Source of the DNA: Bacteriovorax sp. Seq25_V | GTDB lineage: Bacteria; Bdellovibrionota; Bacteriovoracia; Bacteriovoracales; Bacteriovoracaceae | Reading direction: 5' to 3' | Length of the DNA stretch: 64,000 bases | Assembly (NCBI RefSeq): GCF_000447795.1 | Contig: NZ_AUNI01000019.1 | Span: 62,001-126,000, forward strand | Part shown: positions 8,616 through 17,591 of the stretch, piece after piece | Layout of the letters: every line of letters starts with the position of its first letter | How positions within the stretch are numbered: the stretch's first letter is position 1 | The notes under the pieces: model-generated | The model's database searches: none | Seen by the model: only the letters and a program-made list of their open reading frames with translations | Told to the model about the DNA's origin: nothing | Translations under genes and position numbers: made by a program

Positions 8616-10943
8616 ATGAATAAATTTGATTCGATTGTTGCTGGAGCTTTTGATATTGCACAGACGGAAGTATTAAAGAGAAAGAATTCTGAACTCTCAG
8701 AATATCACCTCTTACATGGATTAATGGCAAATCCTTCAAGCTTCTGTTCTCGTGCATTGAAAGAATATAAGAAAGATGTAAAAGGTAAAATTGATCAACT
8801 TCCTACTGTATCACATATCGATGCTCAAAATATTAGACCAAGCTCAAAATTGTCAGAGTGGCTAACATATGCTTCGAGTTATTCAATTCAAGAAGGACGT
8901 CAGGAAGTCATCGAAAAAGATCTTATTCGTTATATTCCACAAGTATTCACTGCGCTAAATATAAATCCAGAGATTTTTACTCAAGCCCATGGAGAAGAAA
9001 CGGAAGTTCCAAGTTTCTTAACAAACCTTAATGACCTTGCCAATGAAGGTAAGTTAGACCCTGTAATTGGAAGAACAAAAGAAATACGTGCCGTGATGGA
9101 GATTTTAGGTCGTCGTGGGAAGAACAACCCTGTCCTTGTTGGTCCAGCGGGAGTTGGTAAAACAGCTATTGTTGAAGGTCTTGCTGAAGCGATTGTCGCT
9201 GGTAAAGTACCAGATGTTCTACTAGGTAAAACTGTGTACTCTCTAGATATGGGTGCGCTTATGGCCGGTACAAAATTTAGGGGAGAGTTTGAAGAGAGGC
9301 TTCAAGGACTTCTTAAATTTATAAAAGAAAACGCAAGTGACTCAATCCTCTTTATCGATGAAATGCACCAGCTTGTAGGCGCGGGTAAAACTGACGGCGC
9401 GATGGACGCTGCCAATCTTTTAAAACCAGCTCTCGCTCGAGGAGAGTTAAATTGTATAGGCGCAACAACGCCAGAAGAGTATCAAAAATATATTCTTGGG
9501 GATAGTGCTCTTGATAGAAGATTTAGAAGTGTTCCTGTTGAAGAACCAAGTGTTGAAGATGCCATTGAAATTCTTATGGGAGTAAGAGAAAAACTTGAAA
9601 TGCACCATGGAATTAAAATTTCTGACGATGCAATTTATAACTCAGTTCTTTTATCTAACCAGTATATTACTGATAAGAATCTTCCTGATAAGGCGATTGA
9701 TCTTGTCGATGAGGCGGCCTCTGCTTTAAAGCTTTCTGCTGAGGCGATGCCAGCATCTCTTGCTGAGCTTGAAGCAGATATTCGTTCGAAGAAAGTTTAT
9801 CTTCAGATAGAACCTGATAATAAAAATTTAAAAGAAGAACTTGAGAAGCTTGAATCAGATTTTGCGCAGAGAAGAAGCTCGTGGGAACAGGAGGTTTTAT
9901 CGCTTAAAAAAGTTTCTGAATTAAAGAACCAACTCGACCGCTACCGCTTTGAATTAGAGCAAAATGAGAGAAATCAAAATTATGAAGAAGCCTCGAAGCT
10001 TAAATACTCGATAATTCCAGAGATAGAAAAACAACTATCGCAGTGTCATCATGACTGGGTTTTAAATAAAGAGAATATCGCTCAGGTTATTTCAAGACAA
10101 AAAGGAATACCTGTTGAGAAAATTTTAAAATCTCGTCAGGATAAGATTTTAAAGCTTGAAAGCTTTTTAAATGATAGAGTCTTTGGACAGCAAGAATCAT
10201 TAAAAGAAATTTCAGAAATTCTTCTGACTGCTCACGCAGGACTTTCTGACCCAACAAGGCCACTTGGTTCTTTCTTATTAAAAGGACCTTCTGGTGTAGG
10301 TAAAACTGAAACTGCAAAGGCCCTCTCAGAGTTCTTATTTGATACTCAGGATAATATCATACGTCTGGACTTGTCTGAATATAGTGAGAAGCATTCGGTG
10401 TCAAAACTTATTGGAGCAGCCCCTGGTTATATTGGATATGAGGAAGGAGGGGTACTAACTGAAGCTGTACGCCGTAGACCATATAGCGTGATTCTATTTG
10501 ATGAGGTTGAAAAGGCCCATAGGGACTTCTCTGATATCTTGCTTCAGATCTTGGATGATGGACGCTTAACTGATAATAAAGGTCGAGTGATTGATTTTAA
10601 AAACACGATCATCCTTCTCACTACAAACTCTAAAGATCTAGAAGGAGACTTCAAGCCTGAGGTATTGGGTAGACTCGATGCTGTGGTTGATTATCATGCG
10701 CTTGATAAATCAGTAATGACTAGTCTGGTGACAAAACAGGTGAAATTATTAAACGAAAGACTTGCAGCAAAAAAAATTTCTGTAATCTTAAAAGAAGAAA
10801 CGATCCAGAAACTTTGTGAACTTGGCTATGATGAACGTTATGGAGCACGACCATTACAGTCGGTCTTTAACCGTGAAATTGTGCGCCCACTTTCTAAGCA
10901 GGTTCTCTCTGGAGAAATTAAAGAAGGAAGCGTAAGCTTATAA
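8616..10943 (+). CDS. clpB: ClpB-type AAA+ protein disaggregase
   Basis: The 775-residue protein is a Hsp100 ATPase. It has an N-domain (1-125) and a first AAA+ domain with Walker A GPAGVGKT (176-183) and Walker B ILFIDE (244-249). A coiled-coil middle domain (~380-500) contains YEEASKLKYSIIPEIEKQL, typical of ClpB. The second AAA+ domain has Walker A GPSGVGKT (557-564) and Walker B VILFDE (625-630). No IGF/IGL loop for ClpP binding is seen in the second domain, which agrees with a disaggregase rather than a protease subunit. It is about 80 residues shorter than usual ClpB, from a shorter N-domain, middle domain and second domain. The start has GGAGG at good distance. A sigma-32-like promoter precedes it. 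Confidence 0.88.
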   Translation: MNKFDSIVAGAFDIAQTEVLKRKNSELSEYHLLHGLMANPSSFCSRALKEYKKDVKGKIDQLPTVSHIDAQNIRPSSKLSEWLTYASSYSIQEGRQEVIEKDLIRYIPQVFTALNINPEIFTQAHGEETEVPSFLTNLNDLANEGKLDPVIGRTKEIRAVMEILGRRGKNNPVLVGPAGVGKTAIVEGLAEAIVAGKVPDVLLGKTVYSLDMGALMAGTKFRGEFEERLQGLLKFIKENASDSILFIDEMHQLVGAGKTDGAMDAANLLKPALARGELNCIGATTPEEYQKYILGDSALDRRFRSVPVEEPSVEDAIEILMGVREKLEMHHGIKISDDAIYNSVLLSNQYITDKNLPDKAIDLVDEAASALKLSAEAMPASLAELEADIRSKKVYLQIEPDNKNLKEELEKLESDFAQRRSSWEQEVLSLKKVSELKNQLDRYRFELEQNERNQNYEEASKLKYSIIPEIEKQLSQCHHDWVLNKENIAQVISRQKGIPVEKILKSRQDKILKLESFLNDRVFGQQESLKEISEILLTAHAGLSDPTRPLGSFLLKGPSGVGKTETAKALSEFLFDTQDNIIRLDLSEYSEKHSVSKLIGAAPGYIGYEEGGVLTEAVRRRPYSVILFDEVEKAHRDFSDILLQILDDGRLTDNKGRVIDFKNTIILLTTNSKDLEGDFKPEVLGRLDAVVDYHALDKSVMTSLVTKQVKLLNERLAAKKISVILKEETIQKLCELGYDERYGARPLQSVFNREIVRPLSKQVLSGEIKEGSVSL

Positions 10944-10951
10944 TATTCAAT

Positions 10952-10972
10952 GGGGGGATTCTTCCCCCTTTT
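10952..10972 (+). terminator. Terminator after clpB
   Basis: GGGGGGA and TTCCCCC pair in a short hairpin followed by TTTTC, eight bases after the clpB stop. Confidence 0.65.
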
Positions 10973-11020
10973 CTCGGTCGCTAAATTCCAATAAAATTTA
11001 TAAGTAATTAAGGAGTTTTT

Positions 11021-11374
11021 GTGGCCGATACAATCAATCTGAAACCGAATGAATACTTACTTCGTGAAGGTGAAGAAAGTGCAAATATGTACTATCTACA
11101 AAGTGGAACTCTTTCTGTTTATAAACGAAAAGGCAATGCTGAACATCAGATAGGTACAATTTATTCAGGTGAGCTTGTTGGAGAAATGAGCTTTTTAGAT
11201 AAAAAGCCACGAAGCGCATCTGTAAGAGCTATTCAAGAATGCACTCTTGTCATTGTTCCAATTGAAAAATTTCAAAAATATCTTGATAAGCAGCCAGCTT
11301 GGTTTGGTGCACTTATTACAACTTTATTAGATCGTTTAAGAAGAGCGAATACGAGAATTAAAATTGATATCTAA
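11021..11374 (+). CDS. Stand-alone cyclic-nucleotide-binding domain protein
   Basis: The 117 residues are a single CRP-type beta-barrel effector domain with no DNA-binding helix-turn-helix. The landmarks are LKPNEYLLREGEES at the start, the phosphate-binding cassette GELVGEMSFLDKKPRSASV, and the C-terminal helix ending LLDRLRRANTRI. The canonical Arg of the cassette that binds the cyclic phosphate is present in KPRSASV, so binding of a cyclic nucleotide is plausible. Start is GTG with AAGGAG five bases upstream. Its stop overlaps the TTG start of the secreted protein at 11364 by 11 bases, so the two are co-translated. Output partner unknown. Confidence 0.85.
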   Translation: MADTINLKPNEYLLREGEESANMYYLQSGTLSVYKRKGNAEHQIGTIYSGELVGEMSFLDKKPRSASVRAIQECTLVIVPIEKFQKYLDKQPAWFGALITTLLDRLRRANTRIKIDI

Positions 11375-13271
11375 AACGTTATTACCTATCTTACTTTTAC
11401 TTCAGGTTAATGCCCAAGAGATTTGCTCGGGCAAGAATATTGAGTCTTTTGATAGCTCTTGCCGTGAAGAACTCATGCCACTACCACTTGAAGTTTCTGA
11501 CGATTCATTGTTACCATTAGCTAAATGGACATGGTTAAATAAGAAACTCGAAGATCATAAGGCCCTTTTAAGAGCTGAGCTTGATTCTAATAAAGATCTC
11601 TTTCGCTATGTTAGAGATGGAAAAGCTCCTGAAGATGAAAACCTAACTTGGTATGAAAATGAGTATAAGAATTTAGAAAGTGATTTTAAATTTCTGATGA
11701 ATGTTGTCGAACAGCTAAATAAAATAACGTATCAATTAAATAACTGTATGGGCTGTTCAGCATCTTGGAGAATAGATAAAGAGAAGGAACAGCAATCTCT
11801 TCAAAAATTAAAGATTTCTCTACTTTCAAAAAATCCTATATTCGGTGCTGGTGAGTTTGAGAATATAGCATCTGAAGATTTTAATGAAGCAAAATTCAAA
11901 AAGGCTTTCGTTGTCGCTAGTTCAAGCTATCTTTCAAATCTTCAGGCCGGAATAAAAGAAGTTTCTAATTATAGTAACAAAGCTCAAAAGCAATATGAAT
12001 TTCTAATGGCGTCAAGGCCTGCAGTTCAAAAATCAAGACAAGATGAATTTTTTAAATTAGCTTCATCCCAAAGTGAATTGAAAGATGACTTCGTCTCGAG
12101 AGTTCTTAGTGGCCTTGATTGGAAGAATGAGTCTGCCGATCCTATCTTTGGTAATATTGCTTGTTCTTATTATAATAAAAATAAAGACTTTGTAGATACT
12201 AAAGAGATGAAGGCAATGGCCATCGATGGGACGATGATCGTCGCTCCATTTTTACTTGGTCCTACTTTTAGACTAGGAGTTTGGGGGCTACGTGGCACAG
12301 GACTTTTAAAATGGGGAATGAGAAGCGAGGTTTATGAGGCCGCCGTATCAAGCGGAATGAAGGCATTATCTGCGGGATATTTTGTTAATAATCTCTCAGA
12401 CCTCGAAGATTCTCGTAAAGAGTGTTCTAACTTATTTAGAGATTTCAATATCTCAAAAGATTCAAAAGTTTATGAAATGTATAAGTCATGTGAGAGTGAT
12501 TTATCTAATTCTATTGCACTCTCACTAGTCGAAGTAGGAGTGAGTTCATTCGCCACATTCAAGTCAATAAGCAAGGCCATCCCTAAAATAAAAAATTATA
12601 ATTTCACTGATAATATTTACGAAGTTAAGTCTTTGGATGATCTTGGACACCATCTTGTAGCTAATCCTTTAAATGGAGATTCTATTGCAGAGTCGGGATT
12701 TCGTTTTCGTTCAAAGGGGGAAGGTGATTTCCTCGCATTAAATCTATCTCATGCTAACACGAAGAAACCTTTTGAAAAATTAAGTGATAATTATTGGGGA
12801 TTTGTTTCTGATGTATATTCAGAAAGGCTAAAATTAGGGCCCGAAGAAATAAAGGCCTTTATAAAATCTTCTAAAGAGATGGCGCCTCGAACAACTCTTG
12901 TTGTTAATACCGCTAAAGCAAGTGATTCAGAATTTCGCGGAGGAGTAGCAATGGTTACCTCTGCAAAGAAAGAAGAGCTCATGCCATTTGAAAAAGCAAC
13001 AGGGTTTAAGGTTGATAGAATAGATGGGAAACGTGTCGCCGAAATCGTTCGACTCTCTGTTGATGAGAAGTTAAAAGACCCGAAGCTTTCTAAGAAGCTT
13101 ATTTCAACTTTATTCTCCTCGATCAAAGGTGAAGGAAATATTGATAAGGTCTATGTCTATACTTCTAAATCTCATCAGGTCCTTTATAAACGCCTACGTG
13201 TCCCAATGAAACAGATTAAGGACCTTGGGCGAGATGTGGTTTTAGAAATAGATATAAATGATATTCCTTAG
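11364..13271 (+). CDS. Large secreted protein, possible acyl/acetyltransferase-like C-terminus
   Basis: The 635-residue protein begins at a TTG within the end of the preceding gene and has a short Sec signal peptide (LLPILLLLQVNAQ). Residues 20-280 are helical and charged with a CMGC pair near 130. A hydrophobic segment near 290-330 could be a hairpin in a membrane. The last ~200 residues, with FRSKGEGDFLALNLS, VDRIDGKRVAEIVRLSVDEK and YTSKSHQVLYKRLRVP, resemble the strand-helix order of GNAT or autoinducer-synthase-like N-acyl transferases. That resemblance is a visual impression only. The overlap with the cyclic-nucleotide-binding gene implies co-expression. Function not established. Confidence 0.8.
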   Translation: MISKTLLPILLLLQVNAQEICSGKNIESFDSSCREELMPLPLEVSDDSLLPLAKWTWLNKKLEDHKALLRAELDSNKDLFRYVRDGKAPEDENLTWYENEYKNLESDFKFLMNVVEQLNKITYQLNNCMGCSASWRIDKEKEQQSLQKLKISLLSKNPIFGAGEFENIASEDFNEAKFKKAFVVASSSYLSNLQAGIKEVSNYSNKAQKQYEFLMASRPAVQKSRQDEFFKLASSQSELKDDFVSRVLSGLDWKNESADPIFGNIACSYYNKNKDFVDTKEMKAMAIDGTMIVAPFLLGPTFRLGVWGLRGTGLLKWGMRSEVYEAAVSSGMKALSAGYFVNNLSDLEDSRKECSNLFRDFNISKDSKVYEMYKSCESDLSNSIALSLVEVGVSSFATFKSISKAIPKIKNYNFTDNIYEVKSLDDLGHHLVANPLNGDSIAESGFRFRSKGEGDFLALNLSHANTKKPFEKLSDNYWGFVSDVYSERLKLGPEEIKAFIKSSKEMAPRTTLVVNTAKASDSEFRGGVAMVTSAKKEELMPFEKATGFKVDRIDGKRVAEIVRLSVDEKLKDPKLSKKLISTLFSSIKGEGNIDKVYVYTSKSHQVLYKRLRVPMKQIKDLGRDVVLEIDINDIP

Positions 13272-13378
13272 GAAGTGTCTAGTTTTTAGACGGCCTTGAA
13301 ATTTGTACAAAATTCCTGATTATTACCCTTAAAAATTTTATGATAGTGACTATTATTTATCATTTTTCAGGGTTTGCT

Positions 13379-14515
13379 ATGCTTAAATTTTTCAAATTTT
13401 GCTCATTACTTTCACTTATGCTTACATCTCCATTTGCTCTGGCCAACGGTACGACTCCAATTGATGAGATCGTCTCGAAAATGACACTTAAAGATCGTGT
13501 GGGTCAGCTCTTACTCATTGGATTTCGTGGTGATTCTGTTGAGAACTCAGAAAGTATTAAACGTGATATTCAAGATATTGGGGTAGGCTCAGTTATTCTC
13601 TTTGATTATGATGTGGCCCTTAAAGTTCGTGATAGAAATATTAAAAACCCTGCTCAGTTAAAGAAATTGAATCAAGATATGCAATCCCTTGCGAAGATAC
13701 CTCTTTTTATTTCAGTCGATGAAGAGGGAGGTATGGTTTCACGCCTTAAGAGTCGTTATGGGTTTGAATCAAAACTTTCTCCAATGGAGCTTGGAACTTC
13801 TGAGAGTCGAGTTGTTCAAAAAGAAATGAGTAAACTTGCAGGAGAGTTACACGAGAATAATTTTAACATGAATTTCGCACCTCTCGTGGATGTCAATGTA
13901 AATCCAGAGAATCCAGTTATTGGAAAAATTAAAAGGAGCTTTTCTGAGGATGAGAATACAGTATCTCAATTAGCTTCTCAAATGATCGATATACAAAATA
14001 AGGCCGGAATTGTTTCTGTTCTAAAGCACTTTCCTGGTCATGGAAGTTCTGACTCTGACTCCCATCTTGGCATGGTTGATGTAACTGAGACTTGGCAGGA
14101 CAGGGAGTTAACTCCTTATCGTGATCTAATTGAAGATGGTAAAGTAGATATGATCATGAGTGCTCATGTCTATCAAAGGAACCTTGACCCCGACTATCCA
14201 GCGACTCTAAGTAAGAAGATCCTTGGTGATCTACTACGTACTGATTTAGGATATGAAGGAGTTATTATCAGTGATGATATGAATATGGGGGCCATTAAAG
14301 ATCATTATGGTTTTGAGCAGGCAATTGAATTAGCACTAAATGCTGGAATTGATATTTTACTTTTTGGAAATAATTTACATTACGACAAGGATACTGCCGC
14401 TAAAGCGAGTAATTTAATTATTCGCCTCGTAAATACAGGGAAAATATCAACGAAACAAATTAATGATAGTGTTACAAGAATTCTAAAACTTAAAAGAAAG
14501 GCCGGATTATTGTAA
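13379..14515 (+). CDS. Glycoside hydrolase family 3, beta-N-acetylhexosaminidase (NagZ-like)
   Basis: The start chosen is ATG 13379, with AGGG six bases before it, because it puts a signal peptide (LKFFKFCSLLSLMLTSPFALA) at the N-terminus. A longer frame from 13340 has no such support. The catalytic domain shows the GH3/NagZ signature KHFPGHGSSDSDSH with the acid/base His-Asp pair. It also has FAPLVDVNVNPENPVIG, and IISDDMNMGAI with the nucleophile Asp. The enzyme would remove N-acetylglucosamine from peptidoglycan fragments or chitobiose. NagZ is normally cytoplasmic, so an exported copy points to digestion of cell-wall material outside the cytoplasm, fitting for a predator. The stop codon lies in a hairpin. 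Confidence 0.9.
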   Translation: MLKFFKFCSLLSLMLTSPFALANGTTPIDEIVSKMTLKDRVGQLLLIGFRGDSVENSESIKRDIQDIGVGSVILFDYDVALKVRDRNIKNPAQLKKLNQDMQSLAKIPLFISVDEEGGMVSRLKSRYGFESKLSPMELGTSESRVVQKEMSKLAGELHENNFNMNFAPLVDVNVNPENPVIGKIKRSFSEDENTVSQLASQMIDIQNKAGIVSVLKHFPGHGSSDSDSHLGMVDVTETWQDRELTPYRDLIEDGKVDMIMSAHVYQRNLDPDYPATLSKKILGDLLRTDLGYEGVIISDDMNMGAIKDHYGFEQAIELALNAGIDILLFGNNLHYDKDTAAKASNLIIRLVNTGKISTKQINDSVTRILKLKRKAGLL

Positions 14516-14520
14516 TCCGG
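14502..14520. terminator. Hairpin overlapping the stop of the GH3 gene
   Basis: CCGGATTA and TAATCCGG form a perfect 8-bp stem with a TTG loop. The right arm contains the GH3 stop codon. On the reverse strand it is followed by CCTTTCTTTT, so it probably also terminates the LRR gene. Confidence 0.55.
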
Positions 14521-14527
14521 TTAATAG

Positions 14528-15100
14528 TTAGATTGTAATCTTAAAAACCTGGTTAATACGCAGAACTTCATCCTCATCAAATTGATTTCCATCAACAGAG
14601 AGGTGATTGAGCTTTGGTAAATCTTTTAAAAAGTTTGGAAGGTGAGTAAGTCTATTGTGGTCAAGATTTATTCTTCGTATTGCTTTTAACTCTTTTAAAA
14701 AATCTGGAAGTTCGCAAATTGCGTTTCCTTGCAGGTCGAGAGTCTCAAGCTCGTGACAAATTGCTAGCCACTTTGGTACTTCTTTTAATTCAAGGTTTGC
14801 TAGTTGCAAAGTTTTCAAGACATCAAAATCGTATTCATGGTTATCAAAGTTTATTTGAACGCAATTCTTAATCTTTAAAATTTCTAATCGTAAGCAGCTT
14901 CCTAGAAACGAAGGGAGTTTCTTCAAGGCCGGGCAGTTGAGTTCAACTGATTTAATTCTATCGGTTGGAAAATCTGTTGGACAGTTTATTGCTGCGAGGT
15001 CATTGGAAAAAATTTCAACGCGTGTGATGAAGTGATAATCGTACTTATCCCAATTTATTTCTGTCACACCTTTTCTAAGTTTTATTACTAAACTGCTCAT
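14528..15100 (-). CDS. Leucine-rich repeat protein
   Basis: The 190-residue protein has no signal peptide. It is built of about six leucine-rich repeats of ~23 residues. The clearest are LETLDLQGNAICELPDFLKE, IRRINLDHNRLTHLPNFLKD and LNHLSVDGNQF, with the LxxLxLxxNxLxxLP pattern. LRR proteins bind other proteins; nothing here reveals the partner. No Shine-Dalgarno precedes the ATG, and an A/T-rich -10-like stretch lies directly upstream, so it may be translated from a leaderless message. It converges on the GH3 gene and is followed upstream by panD on the same strand. Confidence 0.85.
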   Translation of the reverse strand: MSSLVIKLRKGVTEINWDKYDYHFITRVEIFSNDLAAINCPTDFPTDRIKSVELNCPALKKLPSFLGSCLRLEILKIKNCVQINFDNHEYDFDVLKTLQLANLELKEVPKWLAICHELETLDLQGNAICELPDFLKELKAIRRINLDHNRLTHLPNFLKDLPKLNHLSVDGNQFDEDEVLRINQVFKITI

Positions 15101-15155
15101 TCTATAATTTTAATAGATTTAGCAAAAAGATAAAGAAGAAAAGATTTCTGTTAAA

Positions 15156-15497
15156 TTAGAGAAATTGTACGAATTGGTTCTTTTCGTTAACAAGAATCTG
15201 TTTTGGTGTAACTGGGCTATCAGAAAAGGTGAAAGAGATGATGATGATTTCATCGCCTTTTTTTACAAGATGTGCTGCCGCTCCGTTTACACAGATCTCA
15301 CCTGAGCCTCTTTCGCCTTTAATAACGTAAGTTTCTAGCCTTGCACCCGACGTATTTGATACAATAAGAACTTTTTGGCCTGGCCATAGATCTACTAGCT
15401 CGAGAAGCTCTTCATCAATTGTTATTGACCCGATGTAACCAAGATCAGCTTGGGTAACGTAGGCCTTATGAATTTTTGATTGTAATACTTCTCTCAT
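15156..15497 (-). CDS. panD: Aspartate 1-decarboxylase proenzyme
   Basis: The 113-residue protein is PanD, the pyruvoyl enzyme that makes beta-alanine from aspartate for pantothenate and coenzyme A. The self-cleavage site YIGSITID is present with Gly23-Ser24. Further family blocks are [15 protein letters not shown], the substrate loop [12 protein letters not shown], and the [19 protein letters not shown] region with the Asn-Gly-Ala-Ala motif. Length is normal. No Shine-Dalgarno precedes the ATG. The -10-like TATAAA/TATTAT lies only 10-18 bases upstream, so the leader must be very short. A perfect inverted repeat spans that -10. No panB or panC is nearby. Confidence 0.95.
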   Translation of the reverse strand: MREVLQSKIHKAYVTQADLGYIGSITIDEELLELVDLWPGQKVLIVSNTSGARLETYVIKGERGSGEICVNGAAAHLVKKGDEIIIISFTFSDSPVTPKQILVNEKNQFVQFL

Positions 15498-15499
15498 AG

Positions 15500-15527
15500 T
15501 GGGCCAATTTATAATATATTTGGCCCA
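15500..15527 (-). promoter_or_regulatory. Inverted repeat across the panD promoter (candidate operator)
   Basis: TGGGCCAA (15500-15507) and TTGGCCCA (15520-15527) are perfect inverted arms separated by 12 A/T bases. Those bases contain the reverse-strand -10-like TATTATAAA of panD. A dimeric repressor bound here would block the promoter. The position just before the ATG suits an operator better than a terminator. Confidence 0.45.
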
Positions 15528-15578
15528 TTTTCAAAGAAAAAAGAGGGAAAATACCAAATTTTCCCTATTAAATTTCAA

Positions 15579-16787
15579 TTATTTAAGGCTTCCTGGAATT
15601 CCCAAGAAGTAAAGGATTGAGGTCATAGGCCCATGAGACATGTGGTTCTGAGCAGCTTTTTTGACAATGTCTTTAGCGTGGAAAGCAATTCCAAGTCCTG
15701 CTTGTGAAAGCATTGGAAGATCATTCGCACCATCACCGATTGCCACTACTTGCTCTAGTGAGATATTTTCCTGTTGAGCAATTAGGCTTACTAGAATTGC
15801 TTTTTGATCAGCATTAACTATTGTTCCTAAAACATTTCCAGTTAGTTTTCCATCAATAATTTCCAGTTCATTTGCAAAAGCGTAATCAAGTTTTAATTTC
15901 TCTTTTAAGGCATTTGCAAAGTATGTAAATCCTCCTGAGATGATGGCGACTTTGTAACCAAGCTTTTTAATTGTTTGAACAAATTCTTCAACACCTGGAG
16001 TTAGTGGAAGTTTTTCGAGAATGTCGTGCATGACTTTTGCATCAAGTCCTTTAAGCATTGAAACTCGTTTTGTCAGCGACTGATTAAAGTCTAACTCACC
16101 ATTCATCGCTTGCTCTGTAATTTCTGAGATCTCATCACCAACTCCGTGGGCCTTTGCAAGTTCATCAATTACTTCGGCTTGAATGAGGGTAGAGTCCATA
16201 TCAAATACGATGAGTCTCTTAGACCTTCTAAAAACATTATCTTTTAAAAATGCGATATCAATCTTATGGGTATTAGAAACTCCAATAAGTTCTTCTTTTA
16301 ATTTCTTATGATCTGTACTTACTGGAACAATCGTCAGAATCTCTAGTGAAGTAAATTCAGTGGGAGACACTTTATCAATTCGAAGAATATTCACGTTAAA
16401 TTTTGCCAGAGTTGACGAAATATCGCGTATAAAGTGCGGAGTGATATTTACCGGAGCAACACAGTTAAGGATAAATTTCTCTTCATCCTTAGCTACAGTA
16501 TCAAGCAGGGACTCGACAACTTTATAATCAAGTGTCATTCCCATTTTATATGACTCGAAAAGAAGCTCTTTAATAACATGATCGCTACTTGCACAGTTTT
16601 CATCTATTTTTAAAACAAAGCTTAGTGATAGAAGTCCATGTGTAACAGACTGACCAATGTCGAGAACAGGAGTATTATTCTCACTGACGATCTTCATTAG
16701 TCGTGCAGTAATACCAGGATGGTCAGGCCCTGAGATTTTGATTAAAAGATTTTTTCCTTCGAAGTTATCTTTTGAAGTTATTGTCAT
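15579..16787 (-). CDS. serB: Phosphoserine phosphatase with N-terminal ACT domains
   Basis: The 402-residue enzyme catalyses the last step of serine synthesis, removing phosphate from phosphoserine. The HAD phosphatase domain (from ~residue 185) has motif I FDMDSTLIQAEVIDELA with both aspartates, motif II SGGFTYFA, and motif IV GDGANDLPML. The first ~180 residues form two ACT-like domains, the first beginning KISGPDHPGITARLMKIV, and these usually bind serine for feedback control. Family length with two ACT domains is as expected. It sits seven bases downstream of pgsA on the same strand and probably shares its transcript. Confidence 0.95.
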   Translation of the reverse strand: MTITSKDNFEGKNLLIKISGPDHPGITARLMKIVSENNTPVLDIGQSVTHGLLSLSFVLKIDENCASSDHVIKELLFESYKMGMTLDYKVVESLLDTVAKDEEKFILNCVAPVNITPHFIRDISSTLAKFNVNILRIDKVSPTEFTSLEILTIVPVSTDHKKLKEELIGVSNTHKIDIAFLKDNVFRRSKRLIVFDMDSTLIQAEVIDELAKAHGVGDEISEITEQAMNGELDFNQSLTKRVSMLKGLDAKVMHDILEKLPLTPGVEEFVQTIKKLGYKVAIISGGFTYFANALKEKLKLDYAFANELEIIDGKLTGNVLGTIVNADQKAILVSLIAQQENISLEQVVAIGDGANDLPMLSQAGLGIAFHAKDIVKKAAQNHMSHGPMTSILYFLGIPGSLK

Positions 16788-16794
16788 TGTATTC

Positions 16795-17463
16795 CTAATG
16801 CGCTGAATTTTTCTTTTGAGCGCGCGCTGTTTTGATCTTCTGCAATAATCCTCCGGTATAAAGAATCGCCGAATAGACTGAGAAGAAGAATGATAAATAG
16901 ATAAAAATAGTCCCTAAAAGTGGAAATGAAATTCCATAAGGTTTATCCCAGGCCATGAGCATCGGGATTGCTATCATTTGAAAGGTCGTTTTCCATTTTC
17001 CGAGACTGCTCACAGGTACTTTTATCCCACGCTCCATTGCAAGAAGCCTTAGGGCCGTCATGTACATTTCTCTAAGAACTAAAACAACCACTACGAGCAC
17101 AGGAATGCGGCTAAGATTGTTTAAGAGAATTAGTGAAGAGACAACCAAGAATTTGTCGGCAATTGGATCGAGGAAAGAGCCAAATACGGTAACTATTTTT
17201 CTCTTTCGCGCAATATAGCCATCAAAGAAATCTGTGATTGAGGCCGCTACAAATGTCCATGCAGCGACGTAGCCTAGGGTCTTTTTCAGTTCCTCAGACC
17301 ATGACAGTTCGAAAGTTGTTACATAGAGAGAGCCAATAATGACTGGAATCAAAAACATTCTCAAAATTGTAAGACGATTTGGAAGGTTATCGATTTCCCA
17401 CTCATCTACGGGAGCATTTTTGTCAAGATTATCAATGTTAATTTGATTTGTTTGATTTTCCAT
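16795..17463 (-). CDS. pgsA: CDP-diacylglycerol--glycerol-3-phosphate 3-phosphatidyltransferase
   Basis: This inner-membrane enzyme makes phosphatidylglycerol phosphate from CDP-diacylglycerol. The CDP-alcohol phosphotransferase signature D-x2-DG-x2-AR-x8-G-x3-D-x3-D is complete as DFFDGYIARKRKIVTVFG then SFLDPIADK. Five to six transmembrane segments follow the pattern of PgsA. A longer frame starts at 17502. The ATG at 17463 is preferred because GAGG lies six bases upstream, whereas 17502 has no ribosome binding site. The result is 222 residues, with an acidic ~35-residue N-terminal extension before NRLTILRMFLIP, the usual beginning of the family. The gene leads a transcript into serB. Confidence 0.93.
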   Translation of the reverse strand: MENQTNQINIDNLDKNAPVDEWEIDNLPNRLTILRMFLIPVIIGSLYVTTFELSWSEELKKTLGYVAAWTFVAASITDFFDGYIARKRKIVTVFGSFLDPIADKFLVVSSLILLNNLSRIPVLVVVVLVLREMYMTALRLLAMERGIKVPVSSLGKWKTTFQMIAIPMLMAWDKPYGISFPLLGTIFIYLSFFFSVYSAILYTGGLLQKIKTARAQKKNSAH

Positions 17464-17591
17464 TACTGCCTCAGGGTAGCACCATTGTATGCCCTCGTCC
17501 ATTTAATGAGAACCATTTTCCTAATATATTCGCTTACTTTTTTGAGTTAAGCTATAAGAAGTTTTAGTTTTTAACAGAAAGGATTTTTTTA

